Origin: JAUILA01 sp964563925
GTDB taxonomy: Bacteria; Bacteroidota; Bacteroidia; Cytophagales; Cyclobacteriaceae
NCBI GenBank assembly: GCA_964563925.1
Contig: CAZLZD010000046.1
Location: 1 to 33,495, forward strand
DNA length: 33,495 nt
Direction: 5' to 3'
How positions within the stretch are numbered: the stretch's first letter is position 1; the number at the start of each line of letters is the position of its first letter. The notes beneath the pieces were generated by a model. That model was not told the DNA's origin. It searched no databases and was given only the letters and a program-made list of their open reading frames with translations. The position numbers were made by a program, and so were the translations under genes. Below are positions 15,049 to 22,711 of the stretch, piece by piece.

Positions 15049-15067
15049 CCCTGCACAAGCTGCAGGG
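15049..15067. repeat. Third hairpin of the structured cluster
   Basis: CCCTGCA (15049-15055) and TGCAGGG (15061-15067) are perfect 7-base arms around CAAGC. It lies 7 bases past the orphan terminator's T-run and about 105 bases before the aminotransferase-like gene. It has no T-run. It may belong to that gene's upstream control region. The rest of 15068-15171 shows no clear structure. Confidence 0.5.
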
Positions 15068-15171
15068 CAGAGATTCAGTCAGGCCCTTACCATCGTAGTG
15101 AATTAATCGGTCGGTCAAAAGCTAATACCTCAAAAAATTCACTAACTTACTCATAACCAACAACTCACCTT

Positions 15172-16491
15172 ATGGATCGAAGGAAATTTCTTGCCAGTTC
15201 GGGCTTTGCGCTCGGCTCAGGTGTCGCCGTGCCCCTATTTGGAGGCGCATTATCCCCTGATTTATCTCATTCTTCCGGATCCGTCCTTCCGGGCACCTGG
15301 GAAGCAGTGAGGTCCAGCTTTAAATTGTCTCATAAACATATACAGATGGCGCAAATGCTTTTTGCTTCCCATCCGGAACCGGTAAGACAATCTATCCGGG
15401 CGTATACGGATAGATTCGACGAGGATCCTGCTATTTTCTGGGAAGAAAATTGGGTGGAAGCGGAAGAAAGAGTCAACAAGGCTGCACGCGATTATACAGG
15501 AGCCGCCCCGGGTGAAATTGCACTGACTGACAGTACCACGCAAGGTTTAGGGCTTTTGTATTCAGGGCTTAAACTCCGTAAGGGAGATGAGATTCTCACC
15601 ACTACGCACGATCACTATTCAACGGAAATGTCGCTGGATTATGCCGCTGCAAAATCGGGGGCCGTAATTCGCAGGATTGACGAATACAAGGACCCGGCAC
15701 GGGCAACGACCGAAGAGATTACCGGCAACATTGCACGGGCCATTACAAAGAAAACGCGTATTGTAGCTGTTACCTGGGTGCATTCCTGTGACGGGGTGAA
15801 ACTGCCCATTAAGGCAATCGCGGAGGTTATCAGGGATGCCAACGAATCAAGATCTCCGGGAAATCGCATTTATTTCTGCGTGGACGGTGTGCATGGGTTT
15901 GGAAACCAGGACGATAATATACCTGATCTTGGCTGTGATTTTTTTGTGGCGGGCACTCATAAATGGCTGTTTGGCCCCCGGGGTACCGGACTTATCTGGG
16001 CCCGCAGGGATGCCTGGGACATGCTCGAGCCCAGTATCCCCGCTTTCCAGTGGAATCCCTTTGTTAAATGGCTGGGCAGGGAGCATGGGGAGATCACCTT
16101 TGGAGACCTGCATTCTCCCGGCGGATTTCATGCGTTTGAACACCGGTGGTCTCTGGACAAGGCGTTTGAATTTTCAATGAATATCGGAAGGGAAAAAATA
16201 TATCAGCGGACCACCGAGCTGTCAACAAGGCTGAAGGAGGGTATTGCCGGTATTCCCAAAGTAACATTGCTGACACCTACTGACCCCCATCTGTCCGCCG
16301 GGATCAATGCCTTTATTATCGGGGAACTTTCAGCGGATGAATCAGTAAAAGCTTTCCATGAGGAAGGTATAATCGCCAGTGCCTCTCCGTATACGGTGAG
16401 TTATGTGCGGCTCACCCCTTGTGTAATTAATACAACCGCGGAAGTTGATGCCTGCCTGGAAGCCGTTCGTCGGATCGCCGGCCGTGCCTGA
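15172..16491 (+). CDS. Tat-exported class V aminotransferase-fold PLP enzyme
   Basis: A 439-residue PLP-dependent enzyme with a twin-arginine signal (MDRRKFLASSGFALGSG), so it is predicted to fold with cofactor and be exported to the periplasm. The fold is aminotransferase class V (cysteine desulfurase / isopenicillin-N epimerase group). Visible features are LTDSTTQGLG (phosphate-cup region), TTTHDHYSTEM, the cofactor Asp in CVDGVHGFG (D238) and the Schiff-base Lys K264 in AGTHKWLFGPRG. The C-terminal part ends with a VRLTPCVINTTAEVDACLEA segment typical of the family. There is no SufS-type catalytic Cys loop evident, so epimerase, lyase or transaminase chemistry is more likely than desulfuration. 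It is a single gene with a terminator shared with the convergent peptidase gene. Confidence 0.9.
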   Translation: MDRRKFLASSGFALGSGVAVPLFGGALSPDLSHSSGSVLPGTWEAVRSSFKLSHKHIQMAQMLFASHPEPVRQSIRAYTDRFDEDPAIFWEENWVEAEERVNKAARDYTGAAPGEIALTDSTTQGLGLLYSGLKLRKGDEILTTTHDHYSTEMSLDYAAAKSGAVIRRIDEYKDPARATTEEITGNIARAITKKTRIVAVTWVHSCDGVKLPIKAIAEVIRDANESRSPGNRIYFCVDGVHGFGNQDDNIPDLGCDFFVAGTHKWLFGPRGTGLIWARRDAWDMLEPSIPAFQWNPFVKWLGREHGEITFGDLHSPGGFHAFEHRWSLDKAFEFSMNIGREKIYQRTTELSTRLKEGIAGIPKVTLLTPTDPHLSAGINAFIIGELSADESVKAFHEEGIIASASPYTVSYVRLTPCVINTTAEVDACLEAVRRIAGRA

Positions 16492-16543
16492 TTCCCCTGT
16501 CTCTTACCGGGTGCCTTATATCACCTTGTATTGTCGATAAAAA

Positions 16544-16570
16544 AAAATCCCGGGTTTTGCCCGGGATTTT
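16544..16570. terminator. Bidirectional terminator
   Basis: Arms AAAATCCCGGG (16544-16554) and CCCGGGATTTT (16560-16570) with loop TTTTG. The stem has a strong GC core with A/T tracts on both sides. It lies between the convergent aminotransferase-like and M1-like peptidase genes and serves both. Confidence 0.9.
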
Positions 16571-16589
16571 CATTGGCTCCTGAATCAGG

Positions 16590-18704
16590 TTATTGCTTTT
16601 TCGAAGTTATATTCATTCCCTGTACCTGGATGTTGGCTCCGGTATATTCTCCATTCTCTTCCACAAATTCAATTTGCAGCAACCCGTCGGTGGTGCTGTA
16701 TTTCGTGGCACTCAGCGGCAGAAGGAATGCGTCAATTCTTGCCTGCTGGGAAGTCAGCCTGAGCTTTCCTTCTTCTTCGCTTACGGTAAGTGTAACCGGA
16801 TAATTGTCCAGCGCATAATCTCCGGTCACTTTATTATCCGCAGGCATCTTCTTGTAAATCTCCTCCAGGCTGGGAGCCAGGTTATTTGAAATATCTTCAT
16901 CAGGCACACCCTGGCTTACCATCATAAAGGCAACGTCTTTGGGGCGTTCGATGGTTACGGTATAGGTATCATTCTCCACCCAGACCTTGGCCGGTTTGGT
17001 GATGGTTTTAACCTCTCCATCCGCGTAATGAACATCGACTTTTAATGGCACAGGCCGCGACCCGTTGTTTTTTACCGTCAGTTTGCTTCCTTTGAGCTCC
17101 CCCATTTCGAGGTCTGCGTTGCCATAATTAAAGAACCAGGGTTTGAATAACCACGAGAGGTCTTCACCGGATACATCCTCCATCGTGAAGATAAAGTCGT
17201 AAGGGGTCGGGGATTTTTTAGCCCAGCGTCTTATATACTCCTGGTAAGCCTTTGTAAACATTTCGTCACCCAGGTAATCATGCAGCATTCCGTAAAAGAA
17301 TCCAGGGAGGCTGTACGAGGCATACCCGTAGTTACTGCCATCCATAAACTGGCTCGAGGTAATCAGCGGAAGGTCTTCCATGGTTCCCATTACACCGCTT
17401 CCAGAGGCAAGTCCGACGTATACAGGCTCATCGTTTTCTTCAAAATACCGGTTAATGACAAGCTGTGTAATGTACTGTGCCCATCCTTCATCCATGTAGG
17501 CGAACCGGCGCTCGTTAATACGGACGTACATCGGGAAGTAGGTGTGGTACATTTCATGAACGGTAACACCCAGGCCCGGTCCCGCGTTGTTGGCCATCAT
17601 GGGGAATTCCATGCCACCTCCCCGGAGTCCGATAAAGGTGGTGAAGGCAGGGTACGGATAGGGTATGCCAGGCATATCTTCCGAGAAGTGTTTCATGGTT
17701 TTTTGCTGGTAGCCAGTCACCGGGGCATAGGCATCAGCCTGGCCTGCAGGAAATACGGTACTGATCAGTACCTGACGATCCTCTACCGGCTGAACGGCTG
17801 CATCCCATTGGTAGTGATCACTCACTGAAAAGGCAAAGTCACTTACTTCACTGGCCACATAGTGCCATGTACCTGACTTGTTCCGGTAGTTTTCGAGATC
17901 TGATTCCGTAATTACATGCACTACCTCTTGCGAGCTTTTCGCATTGTTATATTTCTCAAGTACCGCATCCGGATATATTTCTCCCGGATTTTGGAGGATA
18001 CCGGTGGCCCAGATGTTAAAATCTTCCGGGGCGGTGATCGTCACGTCGTAATTTCCGAGGTTATTGTAAAATTCGGTCTGGAAAGTATAATCCATCACAT
18101 CCCATCCAAAGACATCATCATATACCGATAGCTGGGGATACCAGTAAGCCACATGGTAGGTCGTGCTGTCGTACACCCCCGTGCGCCGGAGCGTTTGTGG
18201 GATCACATAGCTCCAGTCCATGGCCACTTTCACCGAACTGCCGGCGGCCAGGGGGTTTTCAAGTCCGATTATCAGGTTTGTACCGCTGCGGTTCACCTGG
18301 CGTCCGCTCATATCCATGGGCTGGTCATTCACCGCTAAGCCCGACAATTCAACCCCTTCATTGATATCGTCCGGGGCATTAATATTCATGAGACGTTTAC
18401 TTCCTTTTTTAAAGACATCGTGGTACAGCCTGATGACCAGAGCACTCAGTTCGTCAGGAGAATTGTTATGGTAGGTCGCTTCAACGTGGCCGGTGATTGT
18501 TCTGGTTGCCGGGTCCAGCTCGGCATTGATGACATAATCCACGGTGTTTTGCCAATACTCAGGGCCCGGATTTCCGTCATAGCTCCGGGTTCCGGCCTCA
18601 TAGGCATCCCGAATTTCCCGGGGTATGAAGAATCGTTTGTCCTGCCCGAAGGAACTTGCGGGCAGAGAAATAAGGATAATTAAGAGAAGGGTTAACTGCT
18701 TCAT
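16590..18704 (-). CDS. Secreted M1-like (gluzincin) metallopeptidase
   Basis: A 704-residue protein with a Sec signal (LTLLLIILISLPASSFG). An N-terminal beta-sandwich domain (about 50-240) precedes the catalytic domain. The aminopeptidase exopeptidase motif appears as GGGMEFP (362-368), a variant of GAMEN. The zinc site is HEMYH (H383, E384, H387), with the third ligand E406 in DEGWAQY, and this spacing fits M1. The C-terminal part (about 560-704) is beta-rich, resembling the M1 ancillary domain, and contains the segment VSQGVPDEDISNN. It is expected to be a periplasmic aminopeptidase cleaving N-terminal residues from peptides. Together with the S9B peptidase it suggests a peptide-scavenging lifestyle. 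It is monocistronic. Confidence 0.92.
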   Translation of the reverse strand: MKQLTLLLIILISLPASSFGQDKRFFIPREIRDAYEAGTRSYDGNPGPEYWQNTVDYVINAELDPATRTITGHVEATYHNNSPDELSALVIRLYHDVFKKGSKRLMNINAPDDINEGVELSGLAVNDQPMDMSGRQVNRSGTNLIIGLENPLAAGSSVKVAMDWSYVIPQTLRRTGVYDSTTYHVAYWYPQLSVYDDVFGWDVMDYTFQTEFYNNLGNYDVTITAPEDFNIWATGILQNPGEIYPDAVLEKYNNAKSSQEVVHVITESDLENYRNKSGTWHYVASEVSDFAFSVSDHYQWDAAVQPVEDRQVLISTVFPAGQADAYAPVTGYQQKTMKHFSEDMPGIPYPYPAFTTFIGLRGGGMEFPMMANNAGPGLGVTVHEMYHTYFPMYVRINERRFAYMDEGWAQYITQLVINRYFEENDEPVYVGLASGSGVMGTMEDLPLITSSQFMDGSNYGYASYSLPGFFYGMLHDYLGDEMFTKAYQEYIRRWAKKSPTPYDFIFTMEDVSGEDLSWLFKPWFFNYGNADLEMGELKGSKLTVKNNGSRPVPLKVDVHYADGEVKTITKPAKVWVENDTYTVTIERPKDVAFMMVSQGVPDEDISNNLAPSLEEIYKKMPADNKVTGDYALDNYPVTLTVSEEEGKLRLTSQQARIDAFLLPLSATKYSTTDGLLQIEFVEENGEYTGANIQVQGMNITSKKQ

Positions 18705-18845
18705 TTGGTTAGATTTTTTTCTACCTGAAAATTACGTGAAAACACCCTAAAACCCTAAGTGATCGGCCTGAGCGGTTTAATGAAGGGCTGACTGTCTTTT
18801 GAGCAGGTTGTTGTGTAAATTTAGTAGGAACCAACAACGCGTCAG

Positions 18846-19382
18846 ATGTCAGTAAGAAACAGGATACACGTGATTCAGGGGGATATTACCACCAGGGAAG
18901 TAGATGCCATTGTCAATGCGGCGAATTCTTCGCTGATGGGCGGAGGCGGTGTCGACGGGGCCATACACCGGGCCGGAGGCAGTGAAATCCTGGAGGCCTG
19001 CCGGAAGATCGTCGAACAGGAAGGTGAATGTGATACCGGAGAGGCAGTCATGACGACCGCCGGTAAGCTTCCTGCCAGGGTTGTGATACACACGGTCGGA
19101 CCGGTCTGGCACGGCGGAGAGGAAGGGGAGGAGAAAGACCTTTACTCGGCCTATTATAATTCATTGTCGCTGGCCGCTGCCCATGACTGTGACCGCGTGG
19201 CTTTCCCCAACATAAGTACAGGGGTCTATGGCTTTCCCAAAGAGAAGGCGGCAAAGGTCGCCGTAAGTGCCGTGGTTGATTTTCTTACGAAAAGCGATGC
19301 CGTAAGGCTGGTGGAGTTGGTGTGTTTTGACTCGGAGAATTATACGCTGACCAAACAGGAGATTGAAAAACTCCCGGAATAA
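18846..19382 (+). CDS. Macro-domain protein (ADP-ribose deacetylase-like)
   Basis: A 178-residue stand-alone macro domain of the YmdB/MacroD type. Motifs seen are GDITTREVDAIVNAANSSLM, GGGGVDGAIHRAGG and VIHTVGPVWHGG, plus the second ligand loop ISTGVYGFPKEKAA. Members bind ADP-ribose, and those with the N-A-A-N/S and G-G-G-V-D-x-A-I-H pattern hydrolyse O-acetyl-ADP-ribose or remove mono-ADP-ribose from proteins; all these residues are present. It is cytoplasmic. The gene is single and convergent with the acyl-carrier-protein gene, with only five bases between stops and no terminator. TAAATTTA at about 18816-18823 matches 7 of 8 positions of the -7 box. Confidence 0.95.
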   Translation: MSVRNRIHVIQGDITTREVDAIVNAANSSLMGGGGVDGAIHRAGGSEILEACRKIVEQEGECDTGEAVMTTAGKLPARVVIHTVGPVWHGGEEGEEKDLYSAYYNSLSLAAAHDCDRVAFPNISTGVYGFPKEKAAKVAVSAVVDFLTKSDAVRLVELVCFDSENYTLTKQEIEKLPE

Positions 19383-19387
19383 CCGTC

Positions 19388-19624
19388 CTACCTGGTCATC
19401 TTTTTGTCGATGTAGCTGACTGCCTGTTTAATCGTCTGAAGTTGTTCGGCATCTTCATCCGGGATACGGATATTAAATGTCTGTTCGAATTCCATCACCA
19501 GTTCTGCATAATCAAGGGAGTCAATTCCAAGGTCTTTGATGAAATTGGCATCGGGGGTAACTTCCGTTTCTGCCAGCCCCAGCTTGTCAACGAGGATTTG
19601 TGTGATTTGTTCTTGTATCTGCAT
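19388..19624 (-). CDS. Acyl carrier protein
   Basis: A 78-residue acidic four-helix carrier with the 4'-phosphopantetheine site D-S-L at 35-37 (GIDSLDYAELVMEFE; Ser36 is modified). The second helix FEQTFNIRIPDEDAEQL is typical of type II fatty-acid synthase ACPs. It does not sit in the usual fabD-fabG-acpP-fabF cluster, so it may be a second ACP serving another pathway rather than the housekeeping copy. It lies 44 bases downstream of the histidine-kinase gene on the same strand but has its own exact promoter box. Interaction partners are not encoded nearby. Confidence 0.93.
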   Translation of the reverse strand: MQIQEQITQILVDKLGLAETEVTPDANFIKDLGIDSLDYAELVMEFEQTFNIRIPDEDAEQLQTIKQAVSYIDKKMTR

Positions 19625-19640
19625 GGATAGATGGTTTCAG

Positions 19641-19648
19641 CAAATATA
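19641..19648 (-). promoter_or_regulatory. Promoter -7 box of the acyl carrier protein gene
   Basis: TATATTTG on the minus strand matches the Bacteroidota -7 consensus TAnnTTTG exactly. It is placed 16 bases upstream of the ATG. A clear -33 TTTG was not found. It indicates ACP expression independent of the kinase operon. Confidence 0.5.
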
Positions 19649-19668
19649 TAAAAAATATGATCCCCTTT

Positions 19669-20928
19669 CTAAAAGCGTAATATAAACTCGGTCCCCTCAT
19701 TCTCAACAGTTTTGACGCTGATCGATCCCTGGTGCTGACGCATGATCTGCCGGGACAAGCTAAGCCCGATGCCACTCCCTCTCTTTTTGGTGGTAAAGAA
19801 GGGGATAAATATTTTCTCAAGCGCTTCCTGTTCAATTCCCGGACCGTTGTCACTGACCGAAAGATAGGGCCTGTCATCTTTGTCCCTGCCCCCCGACAGC
19901 ACGATCCGCGGATTAGGCTCATCTTCCAGGGCATGAATGGCATTCTGTATCATATTGATGAGTACCTGTTCGATCTGGTCCTTATCTGCCCTGATAACCA
20001 GGTCGGCCGGATGTACATCCGTCTTGATCTGGATATTGGACAGGTCTTTCTTTAACAGTACACAAATTTCCTCCAAGAGGACCGCCACGCGAATGTCTGA
20101 AATCTCAGGCAGCGGTACCCTGGTCAGGCTCCGGAAATCTTTCACAAACCTGATCAGCCCCTCACTTCTTTTTTTGATAGTGCCCAGGGCAAGGACAAGA
20201 TCCTCCAGGTCCTCGGCGTCCGAGCCGGAACTGTTCATCCGCTGATGCTGTAATTCCTCACTTACCGTATTGGCCAGCGATGAGATCGGGGTAACAGAAT
20301 TCATTATTTCGTGCGTAAGAACCCTCACCAGGTTATGCCACGCCTCCATTTCCTTCTCTTCAAGCTCCGACTGGATATTCTGAAGGGAGATCAGTTTATA
20401 TTCTTCCTCATGCAGGTTCAGCTGAATAGCGTAGACAGCCAGATCAATAATATTGCCGCTGACTTCGGTGCGGACAAGGTCCCTGCCGCCGGTCCGAAGC
20501 CTGAGAATGCTTTCGTAGAGGGGAATTGAAACTTGTTTGAGGTCAGTTATATTATCTGCATTCTCCAGGTTTAACAGCCTTCGGGCTGCCATATTCATAA
20601 TCTGTATTTCCCCCCTGGAATTGTATGTGATCAGTCCGGTCCCGGCATGATGCACTATATTCTTCAGGTATTGAAATTCTTCTTCCCGGGAAGCCTGGGG
20701 ATCGTTGGCCGCAGATCGCCTGGGCATGTTGATACCTGCAGAGGTAAGGTCAATTTTGTTTCTTACGAATCGCAGGAAAAAAGAAAGCTGTAAGCCAAAC
20801 AGGATTCCGAAGAACATGCGCATGGCCCATGACCAGGGTGCAACAATGGCTACCGCCAGGAAGAAGGTGGTTGCCAGCAGCCCGATCATCCGGGTATTCA
20901 GCTCATGGCGATTATTCCTAAAGTCCAT
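19669..20928 (-). CDS. Membrane sensor histidine kinase (NtrB-like)
   Basis: A 419-residue kinase from the ATG at 20928, 11 bases inside the end of the upstream regulator gene. A longer frame reaching 21012 would add 28 residues that overlap the regulator's DNA-binding end and look non-native. Two transmembrane helices lie at the N-terminus (about 14-32 and 36-54) with almost no periplasmic loop, so the signal is probably intramembrane or cytoplasmic. A PAS-like domain (about 85-185) follows. The H-box has the phosphorylated His H206 in LTHEIMNSVTP. The ATP domain has the N-box (N329 in IQNAIHAL), SDNGPGIE and GSGIGLSLSRQI. Translational coupling makes it the cognate partner of the NtrC-type regulator. 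Confidence 0.93.
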   Translation of the reverse strand: MDFRNNRHELNTRMIGLLATTFFLAVAIVAPWSWAMRMFFGILFGLQLSFFLRFVRNKIDLTSAGINMPRRSAANDPQASREEEFQYLKNIVHHAGTGLITYNSRGEIQIMNMAARRLLNLENADNITDLKQVSIPLYESILRLRTGGRDLVRTEVSGNIIDLAVYAIQLNLHEEEYKLISLQNIQSELEEKEMEAWHNLVRVLTHEIMNSVTPISSLANTVSEELQHQRMNSSGSDAEDLEDLVLALGTIKKRSEGLIRFVKDFRSLTRVPLPEISDIRVAVLLEEICVLLKKDLSNIQIKTDVHPADLVIRADKDQIEQVLINMIQNAIHALEDEPNPRIVLSGGRDKDDRPYLSVSDNGPGIEQEALEKIFIPFFTTKKRGSGIGLSLSRQIMRQHQGSISVKTVENEGTEFILRF

Positions 20929-22297
20929 GCTTTTCCAGTCGACGGTACAGGGATGCCCTGGTAAGTCCAAGGTCCTCGGCGGCCTTTGAGATGTTACCGT
21001 CATGCATGTCAAGCGCCTTCCTGATCACAGCTTTTTCAACCTCGTCCAGATTCATGTTATCAGGAAGCTTTTCGGAATCCGTGTTGCCCCCGGACTCCTG
21101 AAGGAATAAATCGTCTGTCTCCAGCACATCATTGTCTGTCATGATCACGGCCCGTTCAATGCTATGTTGCAATTCCCTGATATTCCCCGGCCAGTGATAC
21201 GCCCTTAGCGCTTTTTTTGCCTCAGCGCTGATCCTGTGCACGTCTTTCCTGTATTTCCTGGTGTATTGCTCAAGGAAATGTTCCGATAACAGCGTGATGT
21301 CATCCCTGCGTTCACGTAACGGGGGCAGTTTGATCTCTACGGTATTGATCCGGTAGAGGAGGTCCTGACGGAAGGTATTCTCCCGCACCATGTCATAGAC
21401 CGGCATGTTTGTGGCGCATACGAGCCTGATATCGATGGGTATTGGCTTATTTGTCCCGATACGGGTCACCTGCCGGTTCTGGAGAACAGTAAGCAGTTTT
21501 GCCTGTAACGACATGGGAAGGTTGCCGATCTCATCCAGGAACAACGTGCCTTCATGCGCAACCTCAAACCGTCCGGCACGATCTTCCCGGGCATCGGTAA
21601 ACGCTCCTTTCTTATGCCCGAATAATTCACTTTCAAACAGGGTGGTGGTAATTGCTCCCATGTCCACACTCACGAAACTGTTGTCAGCACGTTGGGAGCG
21701 CTGATGGATTGCCCGGGCCACGAGCTCCTTTCCAGTACCATTCTCACCCAGGATCAGGACATTCGCATCGGTCCGGGCAACCTTCTCAATGAGCCTGAAA
21801 ACCTGGTTCATAGCCTCACTGTCCCCTATGATCTCCTTAAAAGGTTGATTTAATTCCTCCTCAAGCTGCTTTTTGGCCTTCTTCAGCCGGTCAACCTCCT
21901 TCTGTGACTGGTTGAGCCGCATGGCCGTACCAATGGTTGCCAGGAGTTTCTCATTTTGCCATGGTTTCAGGATAAAGTCAGTAGCCCCCTTTTTAAGGGC
22001 CTCCACCGCCATTTCCACATCGCCGTAGGCTGTGATCATGATCACCACAGCATTGGGGTCATGTTCCTTGATCTTTTCCAGCCAGAAAAAACCCTCCTTG
22101 CCGCTGGTGGTGTCCTTGCTGAAATTCATGTCCAGCAGGATTACGTCGTACGTGTCGTTGTTAAGAAGGAAGGGGATCTTCTTGGGATTCTTCTCTATGA
22201 TGATCTGATGCGAATGTTTCTTCAATAATAACTTTGCGGCCAGCAGCACATCCTCGTCATCATCGATCATTAATATTTTACCAAATTCTTTTTCCAC
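20918..22297 (-). CDS. NtrC-family sigma-54-dependent response regulator
   Basis: A 459-residue activator. The receiver domain (1-125) has acidic pocket D12-D14, phosphoacceptor D56 (VILLDMNF) and K111. The AAA+ domain (about 155-385) has Walker A GENGTGKE (184-191) and Walker B TLFLDEIGN (251-259), with the sensor and R-finger region downstream. The sigma-54 contact loop reads GAFTDA (231-236) instead of GAFTGA, a variant that occurs in many Bacteroidota homologues and is probably functional. A Fis-type helix-turn-helix (GNISKAAEDLGLTRASLYRR, 434-453) binds upstream activator sites. It is first gene of the operon with the kinase. A strong sigma-54 promoter is present in this window at 14936-14951, a possible target. 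The 500-base region upstream holds a predicted small RNA. Confidence 0.95.
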   Translation of the reverse strand: MEKEFGKILMIDDDEDVLLAAKLLLKKHSHQIIIEKNPKKIPFLLNNDTYDVILLDMNFSKDTTSGKEGFFWLEKIKEHDPNAVVIMITAYGDVEMAVEALKKGATDFILKPWQNEKLLATIGTAMRLNQSQKEVDRLKKAKKQLEEELNQPFKEIIGDSEAMNQVFRLIEKVARTDANVLILGENGTGKELVARAIHQRSQRADNSFVSVDMGAITTTLFESELFGHKKGAFTDAREDRAGRFEVAHEGTLFLDEIGNLPMSLQAKLLTVLQNRQVTRIGTNKPIPIDIRLVCATNMPVYDMVRENTFRQDLLYRINTVEIKLPPLRERRDDITLLSEHFLEQYTRKYRKDVHRISAEAKKALRAYHWPGNIRELQHSIERAVIMTDNDVLETDDLFLQESGGNTDSEKLPDNMNLDEVEKAVIRKALDMHDGNISKAAEDLGLTRASLYRRLEKHGL

Positions 22298-22595
22298 GTT
22301 GTCTTTTTGTTATCAGACGGATCATGCAGTCAGCCTGTTCCAACTAAAATCGCCATTATTCCCTTAAAATTAATGAATAAAACCGCAATCACCAGCTATT
22401 TAAACACCCGCCCATCCCGTGAATCATCCTCTCACTGAAATCGCCATTGTGTAAAAATGACCCTATGGATAAAATTTTTTTTTACTAAGAAAAATTTCAT
22501 GAAATATGGCCTTATTTTCAATTCAGGCTAATTTTTCTCTTTACACAGGGATTCAACCGGCCGGGAGTTAAGGAAATATTGTATGCATGCAAATC
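22298..22595. other. Gene-free region upstream of the regulator operon
   Basis: About 300 bases without a gene. It should hold the promoter for the NtrC-type/kinase operon. TAATTTTA on the minus strand near 22363-22370 matches 7 of 8 positions of the -7 box. ATTTCATGAAAT (22494-22505) is a perfect 12-base palindrome. A candidate sigma-54 site was examined and rejected for wrong spacing. Otherwise the region is AT-rich and featureless. Confidence 0.4.
22494..22505. promoter_or_regulatory. Perfect 12-base palindrome, possible operator
   Basis: ATTTCATGAAAT is fully self-complementary. It lies about 190 bases upstream of the NtrC-type gene and about 130 bases upstream of the predicted start of the second small RNA, so it could serve either. 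Evidence is symmetry only. Confidence 0.3.
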
Positions 22596-22598
22596 TTT

Positions 22599-22627
22599 TT
22601 TGTTAAAAGTTTGTTATATTAGCGTTG
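22599..22627 (+). promoter_or_regulatory. Bacteroidota-type promoter for a small RNA
   Basis: TTTG (22599-22602) as -33 element and TAGCGTTG (22620-22627) as -7 element (7 of 8 positions of TAnnTTTG), separated by 17 bases. This is slightly shorter than the usual 19-21. The predicted start is about 22634. The next plus-strand feature is an intrinsic terminator, not a gene. Confidence 0.42.
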
Positions 22628-22633
22628 TTGTTA

Positions 22634-22711
22634 TTGGATAATTCAAGTTATCCGAATTATTTTGAGTTTTTGACCTTGAAGTGCCTCCTGACCTGGGGCA
22701 CTTCTTTTTTT
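22634..22711 (+). ncRNA. Predicted small RNA with two hairpins
   Basis: A predicted RNA of about 78 nt on the plus strand. The 5' hairpin is GGATAA-TTCAAG-TTATCC (22636-22653). An unpaired U-rich linker follows (22654-22677), then the terminator stem GAAGTGCC/GGCACTTC with a T-run. No reading frame of note lies within it, and no protein gene on the plus strand ends at this terminator. The linker 22657-22676 is complementary to the 5' segment 14963-14982 of the other predicted RNA. It lies between two minus-strand genes, about 340 bases upstream of the NtrC-type regulator. The 5' end is the least certain point, because it depends on an imperfect promoter. Confidence 0.52.
22678..22711 (+). terminator. 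Orphan plus-strand terminator
   Basis: Arms GAAGTGCC (22678-22685) and GGCACTTC (22697-22704) form an 8-bp stem, extended by CC/GG inside the loop, followed by seven T. It is directional for the plus strand. All flanking genes are on the minus strand, so it must end a non-coding transcript. Its T-run is the first part of a 27-base tandem repeat. Confidence 0.88.

Noticed and set aside
15113..15120. GGTCAAAA upstream of the aminotransferase-like gene as a third copy of the shared RNA motif
   Set aside because: Only eight bases match, which is too short to separate from chance in AT-rich DNA.
18740..18760. Telomere-like CCCTAA repeated twice
   Set aside because: There are only two short copies in an intergenic region, with no further structure.
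22330..22352. Candidate sigma-54 promoter upstream of the NtrC-type gene (minus strand TTGGAAC...TGCA)
   Set aside because: GG and GC are separated by 12 bases rather than the required 10.
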